A DNA stretch of 64,000 nt from Kappaphycus alvarezii (taxonomy: Eukaryota > Rhodophyta > Florideophyceae > Gigartinales > Solieriaceae). The stretch spans positions 620,001 through 684,000 of the forward strand of contig NADL03000015.1 of NCBI GenBank assembly GCA_002205965.3. Direction: 5' to 3'. Positions 55,752 through 64,000 of this stretch are shown here, piece after piece. The notes beneath the pieces were generated by a model. That model saw nothing but the letters and a program-made list of their open reading frames with translations, ran no database searches and was not told where the DNA came from. Every line of letters starts with the position of its first letter. Within the stretch, counting starts at the first letter, position 1. The position numbers and the translations under genes are program-made.

Positions 55752-57479
55752 TCCCCCTGTTCTCCATTACACGTATGGATGCAATTTTTATAAACTGAAA
55801 TGTCTCAATTTGTAATAAATACAACATAATCAATGCATAACTTACGATCAGGTTTTTTAGGGCCTGCATCAAATCATATACATGATCTGACAGTGCCCAC
55901 CTATATTCATATGTCTTACTTCGTGGTTGATCTCGCTATTGATAATCATGTCGCAGCAAACATGATTGCAATCTACGATCTAAGTCCACGTCATGTACCG
56001 GTTTCATCCATCACCTTTTCCATGACTATCAAGTCAATTCTGATACTTCCAAGAAGAAGAAGAATGACTCTTTATTGTTTGTAGATAAGTCCGCACTACA
56101 CGGACCTCGGGTTGTGCTAGACGGACGACTAGGGCAATGGCTGAACCAAATGCCCACTCAAGCGAGAAAGGACCGAAAGAAAACTCCGCCACCTGAACCG
56201 AGGATTCGGAGACTTAAAAAACTCCCACGGTAAGCACAAAGGTTTGCAGATAGCTACGACGACGACAACGGCGAGAAATCCAGACGAGAGAGCTCCGAGT
56301 AGTAGAGCGATCCTTATACACCTTTCCCAATTCGTCCCACGTGCGCTGGGCGCGCGGAGAGGCAATCCTTTCAATGTGGCAATCGACAAGAATGTTGCAG
56401 CGACAGCTCTGCAACCGTGACGGGCAATCTTCTGAGGGAAGATCCGGATGAAGGTCCGGCACCCACGCCGTGCATGGGAGCCGAGAGAGATGTTGTGAAG
56501 GTTTGTTGTTGCAAGTCAAGAAGAGATGGACATTTATTACTCAGGAGCGGTCCTCTTCGTGCTTCCATGTGGTTAAAAACGACAGGTTTAGAGAAAGAAA
56601 GTAACTTTTACAGCAACTATCCCAAGAAAGAGTTCTAAAGTTTTTGTAAGTGTTCTTTCCCGAGATCGGTCTTCGTGACGTCATTTTCGAAGAAACAAAG
56701 TACGTGAAATGTATTTTGCGAAATATTTCGACATGCTTCCATGTTCAATCCTGGGTTTCCTTTTACAACTGTCTTCGCTTGTCTCACTTGCTTCCACTCA
56801 TTTCTTCAAAAAAAGATAGGTGCTGCGGGTTCAAGAAAAGCAGCGGTCTAATGCAAGACCTTAAATCATTAAATTACACAGCTTACAGCTGCAGCGATAA
56901 GAGCATGTCTTCAGCTGACTGTGCGTGCCTTTTTCGCACGTTCTCTGCTTTTCATGTCACTGACGCCTCTCCGTAGTGCAACGACAGGACGTGGACCCTT
57001 GCTGGCAGCGATGCACCAATTTGGTAACTGAATTTCGATAACCGTTTTTTGATCTAACCGTCACGTTACTACTAGCTTTATTTACACCTACCGGTGGCGT
57101 GGAAACGTTAAGGCCTAAGGCCGAGATCGCCCCATCGCGTCCGCATGAGACACTAGTTGGACCTAATATTTATTAAGGGCCAAGCATGTTTATTGGGCCA
57201 AGTGTCACTGTGTCTGATCACTAACGTAGATCTAACTCTCGCCCGTTAGGGGCCTGACACCACTGCAACTTTAGACAGGATAGTTAACTAGTATTTATTC
57301 CAACTAGGAGCCTCGTGGCTCCCGAGAAAAGGGAGCTAACCCTGGCACGGCTCTGAACTTGTTCCCAAATTTTGTCTCGACGACTAACCCTTGTCCACGG
57401 CATCTTTGGCCTATTGGTTGTCCATCTGTCCAGGTAGACCCTTTTTCCTACATCCTGCGGATATTACTTTTTATCTTTC
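55752..57479. other. Mixed region, small GC-richer island at about 56090-56640
   Basis: Short frames only (plus 55833-56084, plus 56417-56638, minus 56214-56519). The island at 56.1-56.6 kb has coding-like composition with overlapping frames on both strands, but no recognisable protein. Confidence 0.4.
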
Positions 57480-57840
57480 AGGTTTAACCTGTTTCTTTGC
57501 TTTTCGTTTCGGTTAGACCCAGCACTTTACCTTGGGTTCTAACCATCTTTTTGTGTCTCTAGATCGGTGTGACCGCACCTTATCTTGGCGCCCCGCAATT
57601 TTGGCGTGTGCATACAAGTTGAACTTCGCTCTCAGAGCATTGTGCCCTTTGTTTTCTGCTGTGGCTGGGTTTTACCCACAAGTATACCTTGGGTTCTACC
57701 CCGTCCCTGTTTTGTTTTCCTGTTTCTAGGTCGTAGTATCCGTACCGCCTTTTGGCGCTTGTTGCAAGTTCAGCGTCTATATACAAGTGCAAATTCTCGT
57801 CGTGTGTCGTGGGAGACACAACCCCATTTCTACTAAGGAG
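57480..57840. repeat. Diverged tandem duplication, period about 160 bases
   Basis: Two successive segments share CCTTGGGTTCT (57530 and 57687), CTAGATCGG/CTAGGTCGT (57560 and 57727), CTTTTGGCGC/TTTTGGCGTG and CAAGTT-AAC/CAAGTTCAGC. Both are pyrimidine-rich. A possible third, weaker copy precedes them near 57400. Well-diverged, so old. Confidence 0.55.
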
Positions 57841-59229
57841 ACTCGAGACTAAGTCTCTTCGTACTGGATTGGCGTTAGCCGAACACTTGCAGTGTTCCAT
57901 ACGATACCCCAAGAGCCTTTGAACCAGGTCCGGACTTACACTCCGGGAGTAAGACTAACCTACAACCGCCCGAAGACTCTCCGCTATACCAACCCTACCG
58001 TACCACATCCCTAAATGTCATAAGTATACCTAGATTCGTCTCAGACGAGGTACACTGGGCTACTGCATCGCAGGGTGCTTAAAGGGGACGCAGGCTTCGA
58101 ACCCCTGGTGCACCGGTGTTTGTGTGTCAGCTTGTGCTGTTGTCTTATCACCTTCCCGTAGTGAGGCTTCAGTGCCTGGCATTCGCCCATTATACTACAC
58201 TCTTCTAAACGAATTTGAGAATACTGACAGTCTAGTATACTAAAAATCTCCAGAGTCCTAAATGCAGAGCCTTAAACTCAATAATCATTCCAATTACTGT
58301 TTTCAAAACATCATCACACATGTAAATTAAATTCTAGTCTCATACTAACACTCCCGTTCCAGTCAACTACCCTCATCCAATGTAACCTATGCCACTATGA
58401 TACGTTCATTGATTGACTTTCGGTTTGAATAAAATGAGTATTACTAACTGTCATTTTAACAGCTGTGTTCGAACTACTCTTCCCAAGTTCCTTGTTGTAG
58501 TATGATTTGAGTAAGGGCACTGCTGTAGGGACACGGCGCGTCGGAAAATTTTTCCGCAGCAGTAAATCTACTGCAATTTTTTGGCTGCAATTAAAAGAAA
58601 AAGCTTGCAATTACTTCATAGTCCTCATGAAAACGTGAAGTAATGCTTCAAAACTCTCCCTCTACAGTGTGCGAATGATCTGTTCATGCTCGCCTAAAGC
58701 GGGTGATATTATTCGCAGCTTGTCGTCACATTCTGAGAATTCATGGAAAATATTCATCTAGGCCCCATTCTGAGCGGCCCCGTAAATTCATTGAACTATA
58801 GTATCATAGCCCGAAATTGTATCATAACCTGCAACATGATAATCATAATTTTTTTAATACAAGATAAAACCTCAGTGGTCCATATTATACGTTTTCATTT
58901 ACGTGTCCATAGCATCTGAGGAGCTTGCATCTTTCACCTCAAAAAGCGGGAATTTAACCGCCTTCCCTTACAATTTTTTTCCCTCGCAGTTGAACAATAT
59001 AGAGATTGGTTGATTGATCCGTTTTCCATTGAATCACAAACAGTCAATATCGTTATTCCCAAACTACACAAAACTCTTTTGTGCATCCTATCTCAGTATA
59101 TGTTGTAGTTCCAACAAAAATTTATACTATTCTGGCCTAGTGTACCCAAAATTGGTACTCTCAGAATCTTTTTTTTAAAAAATTAAAAACGTACATGCTC
59201 ACTCTAGTCTGGTGAAGGTTTCCTACTGC
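57841..59229. other. Intergenic, no gene seen
   Basis: GC-intermediate until about 58200, then AT-rich. No recognisable coding or RNA feature before the copia fossil. Confidence 0.45.
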
Positions 59230-62200
59230 TCAGTAATGACTTGCTGACCATGTCGTATCAGATAAGCCTAGAAAACCTCCTCGCCATTCCTCCGGTAGTC
59301 CGAAACCTCTCCTCTCGTCGCCTTGTCTTTCAGACGTACACAGAACCCACTTCATCCTCCGATATCAATGCGGTTTGCACTTATTTATTCGTTATTCCTT
59401 CCAAGACTACTTCCTTTAAACCCTTCTTTTCATCTCAAGCTTCTTTCTCGAAGAAGGCTCCAAAGAGTGAAGAGTTGAGCCGTCGCTCTCGGTATGGAAA
59501 CATTGCTCGTCGATTCGCGAATAAGCTCCATAGGTACTCGCACTTTCTGTTTGAAGACATGGTCACCCTTTGTGAGCGTGGGTGTCATGACGCCTGGCCT
59601 CAAGCAAGCTTTGAAATCCGCCGCTGACAAGTGCACATCTTGCAAGGAGACAGGCAGACCTCTCCCGTCTAGAAAAATATTCTTCGGAAACGTCTTCACC
59701 GGTTTCAACGATCATTTGCAAACCAAATTCGTCTTTTTTACGCAATTCAAAAATGATCCGGTCCTTAATGTCGTCGATGTGTACTCTGCGTTCTCCATTT
59801 CCTCAATTTTTCTATCTAGGTAAATGGATAAGGTCGCAAGGGAACTGGAGCTGAATTTGATTAACTCCCATGGAGCTCCCTCTAAGATTTCCGGCGACGT
59901 TGAGTTCTTTAACCGGAAGCTGGGCGACGCTCTCCGCTACTTCCGTATCTAGTTCGATTCCCACCCAGCGCGTCGTCACAACAAACTCGGAATTGTCGAA
60001 CGAAAGAACTCGGTGTTGCGTACATTGGTTGAGCGTTTGCTGAAACTTGCGGAGCATTTCAGCAATACTAAGGGAATCGTGTGGTACAAAGATGAGGTTC
60101 TTTCTTGTGCAAATTTCCTTAGCAAAGTCCTGTAAGGAAGCAAGACAATGAGCAGTTTTGAGATGGCTCGCGGTTACACACCCTCGCTAGTTGTTCTTCC
60201 TCAATCTGATCTTTCGGACGACATTCAAACTGCGCACCAAGAGCAGGTTGCTAGACGAGCCTTTCGTCTCGTTCAAAAAAACAAACAACCAAACAATGTG
60301 TATCCTGCTGGCTTCCAACGCGGAGAAAAGGTGAATTACTTCAAGCGAGGGACCGAATTAGGAACATAGGAACCAGGCTTCGTTCGTTCGACAACACCGT
60401 ACTTTGTCATCGTTTCTACACGAGAAGATCATGTTGGGAAACCATTGAAAGACGCATATGAAGATATCCTTCAAGCTTCCTCAAACAGTCTACGGCATGA
60501 GTTGTATAATGTCGACTTTGTCTTTCCCCGTAGCTACTCCGTCGTTAATGAGGACTTTCATGATTCCCTTAAAGTAGTTGCAACAGAAGGTCCCTCATCA
60601 TACCCCGAGCTTTTTAACGTGACTCTTCCTGACATCGAATCCGCTGTACCTGTTCCGGACTAACCGCCACCGGAACCACGGCCGGATGACACTGATGTGC
60701 TGCAGATATTGCACTTGGCAGACACTGATGAGGTCTTGAACTTGATCGAGAACGAGTTGGGGCTTTGGAGTTAACATCGTGCACTTCAGAACAAATCGTC
60801 GAGTGCCATAACTCTCAGGGCCAATCAACAGTATCTATGTGTATCGAAGAACGCTATTGTCATCTGCAACACTTTGGCACTCAGCATCCATTTCTTGATA
60901 AATGAGTACTTTTCGAAATCGCATCGACGCATGACCCGTCTAGGCCCGAAAAGTATGTTGGCGCAACGTCACCTGAGTCACCTCCTTCTCTGCCACACTC
61001 GCTTCAGTCTTCTGAACAGGACATACTTCGCGAGATGTACAAAGTGCTGGTCGAGAAGACCGTGAGTGAATTCCAGTTGCAGTTTGCTCCGCGGTGGCTT
61101 TTCGACAAGGCAATTGCAGCCGAGAAGGACAACTACTTCAATGTTGGTGCGTACAAAGAGGTTGATTATCGATCTCTTACTTGCACTGCCAACGTCATTT
61201 ACTCTCGGTACTCCTTTCAGCTTGGATTTTCTGCCGACGCGGGCAATCTCTGGCTCAAGTGTCGTCTTGTTCCTCACGGGAACCATGACAAAGACAAAAA
61301 CACTGTCCGGACTGATTCATTGACTGCATAATTTCCGTATATTCGCCTGGTTCTATCGATCGCCGACGTGTTATCGTTCCGCCTTGCCTCGATTAAAATC
61401 AACCATGCGTACTTACAGGCCGGCGATTTCCTCCGTAATGTTTATATGAGACCTCCGAAAGACTGGGCCTGTTCCTCTAGGATGGTTTAGAAACCCTTGA
61501 AACCCGCGTATGGCATTGTTAAATCTGGGCGTCTGTGGCAACTCACTGCAGAGCCATGTATGATCAAGTATGGCTTCCTTCCAATTGCTGGACTCCCGCA
61601 ACTCTTCGTCCTGTACAGCCCTGACGACTCCATCCAGCTTGTCGTTGCCAAAGTGGCTGATTATTGCCTTACTGCTGGTACCCCTTCCGCAATTCAAGCG
61701 TTCCACGAAGCCATCTGCTCAAATTTTACCGTCGGCACTTTATGTTTGACGAACACATTGTCCTCAACCGTCTCCACATTCACCAGGAACACAATAGATC
61801 TTTCTGTGCCAATATGCAGGAGTACCTTGACAAGATTGAACCCTTACCTTTGCGCCATGCCCGGCGATAAACAAGCGGCGCAGTCCAGTACATTGAACGA
61901 GCTCACGTGTTACCAAGCACTTACTGGGTATTTGAACTTCCTTGGTCATGGCGTCCTTCCGCAGGCTTCCTTCACTGCCAGTCACGCTGCAACACCAAGT
62001 GGAACGTCTCCGCTTTTCCGACCTCATCACCGCCAACAAGATGCTTTCCAAACTTCTTACCTTATTCCCGTCGCTTCTTTTCCTATCCCCACCGTCAGTC
62101 GCCAACCTCGCGTACTTGGCTTTCTCGGATACCAGTCAAGGCACGTCTTCTTATGGCCAAACTGGTTACCTGTCAGGCCTTTTCCTGCCAGCGGGGGGTG

Positions 62201-62610
62201 GGGATGTCTTCTATATTCTTGACTAGAACAGCACGACACAGGCGAGGATCAGCTTCTCATCCATTGGAGCTGAGATATTGACTGCTGCCAGTTTAGCAGA
62301 CCGGGCTTCCTTATTCGCGGGTCGGCTTCAAGCGTTGCACAAGATCCATTGCCTATTCCTTTTGTCCTCACTGCCGAATCGCATGGCCTGTACTAAACCA
62401 TCACGACGCTACATGAGGGAGCAGATTATCGTTTGCGTCCCACTGTGTCTCGTCTCCGCAATTCATTCGAAGCAGGCGAGATAACAACCACGCAGTGGGT
62501 GAGAGGTCAGCAAAACCTCGCTGGTGCATTAACGAAGCGCAATGTCGTAATGTACCACAAGCTCAATGAAGTGATGAAGTCTGGTTTTCTTCTTCCTGAC
62601 ATCCTGTGAT
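59230..62610 (+). mobile_element. Ty1/copia LTR retrotransposon fossil
   Basis: Recognisable parts in order: the pre-integrase zinc-binding segment and integrase (about 59480-60130), reverse transcriptase (about 61020-61760) and RNase H (about 61890-62580). Integrase before reverse transcriptase is the Ty1/copia order, opposite to the Ty3/gypsy fossil at 2-5.5 kb. Gag and protease were not recognised, and no flanking long terminal repeats were found. The element is broken, with roughly ten or more interruptions, and looks old. Confidence 0.88.
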
Positions 62611-62769
62611 TTGCGAAACGCATCAAAGGAAACGAAAGCACTACAGTATCCAAAGATGTGTAGTTCTTGTATTTACTCTTCATCAAAGTCATCTATTATC
62701 TTGCGATCCTTCTTGTTCTTCTTATGTTCTTCTAAACGTTCTCTCTTTCTTGCACAACGAATAGCGATT

Positions 62770-62895
62770 GAGATCTTCCTTTTTATTTTCCTTTGCCTTT
62801 CTTCTGCCGCATAACATCCTCACATACATAACCTTTCCAATACAAAGCCATCACCAACACACGCGCACATCGCATCTCTTCCATCTTTACAGAGC
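62770..62895 (+). promoter_or_regulatory. C/T/A-rich, G-poor leader before an unidentified ORF
   Basis: A G-poor tract of the same kind as the leaders of the conserved genes runs up to an ATG at 62896. Confidence 0.4.
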
Positions 62896-63360
62896 ATGTT
62901 TCTCGGCGCTGTCGATGATCACCTTCTTCTTTGTGTCAAGTACAATGGAATAATCGACCGATTACTCCAGTTTGTCTCGCCCAACAAGCCGTACAAGATG
63001 TACTGCATCTGCTAGCCCATCAAGCCAACTGGAAAGCTCAGTTGGGAACGGCTGATCAATCTTGCGTAGGTGATAGCGACCCATATGCTTCTCCAACCAG
63101 CGCTGCGCATCTGCAAAACTTCATGCAGGTATACTGCCCTTTCCAAGGAATTCCCGCGCCATTTCCTCACCACAACGTAGCCAACGCGTTCGCCATCGCC
63201 GCACGCAAGCACTCGCCATAAATTGCATAGCAGAAGAAGGATGGTCTTTCAAGATGAATGGAGTTGTTCCGTTCCCCTTCTGCCGTGCACATGGTCCTGC
63301 TAAGGGAATGTGGATGTCTAAATGCTTCTGGAAGTAGCAGTCAAGCCAATCACGTAGTCT
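62896..63360 (+). CDS. Unidentified gene start, frame-shifted
   Basis: From the ATG the frame reads MFLGAVDDHLLLCVKYNGII for 39 codons. Coherent text follows in other plus-strand frames: VLHLLAHQANWKAQLG, YCPFQGIPAPFPHHNVANAF, then AEEGWSFKMNGVVPFPFCRA. I do not recognise it. A competing minus-strand frame of 158 codons (63121-63597) overlaps. I prefer the plus strand because of the leader and ATG, with low confidence. Confidence 0.3.
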
Positions 63361-63599
63361 GCTTTCTTCTCGACGGCATGCTGAGCTGGACCAAGATGAG
63401 GTTGGAGTTCGGAACGTGGCGCTCCTCGACTTCGCTCGTAATTGGACTACCCACTTCTTCACGTAGACGCTTTGAGTCTGCAGGTGAAGAAGTCGACAGG
63501 CCAAAGGTTCTTCTCCCGCCAAAGCTGGCGTGCGATGCGTAGTAGGACCGGACAAGAACCCCTCTATGTTACCAGAACTTAATATCAACCTCCTCACTC

Positions 63600-63910
63600 C
63601 CAGGCCCTATCCTCGGTGACACCGTCACTTCTTCTTGGTCCTGCAACAACCCAAGCCGACCAAGGTCTTCCAATTTTGAACTTCTTACCCCTCGATGTCC
63701 AATCCAGTCTCCAATGACCTTCGCGTCGTACCTCAAAACCCAAGCCCGAAGTCCTCCGTCGATACCTTTACCAAATTACCCCCGACCTCCAGCCGTAGAA
63801 ACCATCACCTCGCCAACCCTTCGCAAGCATCGACACAGCGCACCACCTCTCCGATCTTCCCGCGATCCCCTCCCTTACACGTTCCACACCGTCGTACCCG
63901 GGCCGTAGCA
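63600..63910 (+). promoter_or_regulatory. C-rich, G-poor tract at the window edge
   Basis: A further strongly C-rich, G-poor stretch on the plus strand, like the exportin-1 leader. It may be the leader of a gene that starts beyond the window, or part of the preceding ORF. Confidence 0.3.
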
Positions 63911-64000
63911 TTCTGTAGGTTCCAGATGGCGCTTCTCGCAGCGGTAGGGATGTTTGGTTGGTCTAAATTAGGTGCATGGTCGCGCTTGAGGGTTGAAGAG

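Noticed and set aside
58040-58115. tRNA-like TTCGAA box on the minus strand
   Set aside because: The five bases on each side of the would-be T loop do not pair, and no acceptor or anticodon arm can be drawn.

Overview
The window is eukaryotic nuclear DNA. Five genes are recognised with good confidence, all conserved housekeeping genes: an MSI4/FVE-type (RBBP4-like) WD40 protein, a GBF1/GNOM-type ARF-GEF, prefoldin subunit 3, exportin-1/CRM1, and RPB5. They are compact. The only clear spliceosomal intron is one of 130 bases in the prefoldin gene. The plant-lineage MSI4/FVE flavour, low intron content and restriction-endonuclease LINEs would fit an intron-poor alga such as a red alga. This is an inference with low certainty.

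Layout. 0-2 kb: an unidentified gene with a cysteine-peptidase-like C-terminus. 2.1-5.5 kb: a minus-strand Ty3/gypsy fossil. 7.0-8.4 kb: MSI4-like gene. 8.9-9.2 kb: a LINE tail. 10.3-18.5 kb: an AT-rich gene desert. 20.1-21.0 kb: a decayed tandem repeat of about 120 bases. 22.7-35.5 kb: the gene island (ARF-GEF > < prefoldin 3; exportin-1 > < RPB5). 36-47 kb: LINE territory, with one plus-strand copy, two minus-strand half copies and a further tail, all of a family with a PD-(D/E)XK-type endonuclease and, in one copy, an N-terminal zinc finger. 47-59 kb: a second AT-rich desert with a few decayed or orphan ORFs. 59.2-62.6 kb: a Ty1/copia fossil. 62.8-63.9 kb: the start of another candidate gene.

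Two regulatory-looking signals recur. First, a G-poor, C/T-rich tract on the coding strand sits directly before the start codon of all five conserved genes and before several unidentified ORFs. Second, clusters of a short GTAC-based palindrome (core GTACAGTAC/GTACTGTAC) lie a few hundred bases further upstream of most of these genes.

The conserved genes other than prefoldin 3 change reading frame repeatedly, often where one base seems to be missing from a short run of identical bases. I read these as uncorrected consensus errors, not as pseudogenes or introns. Gene spans are therefore given across frame changes.
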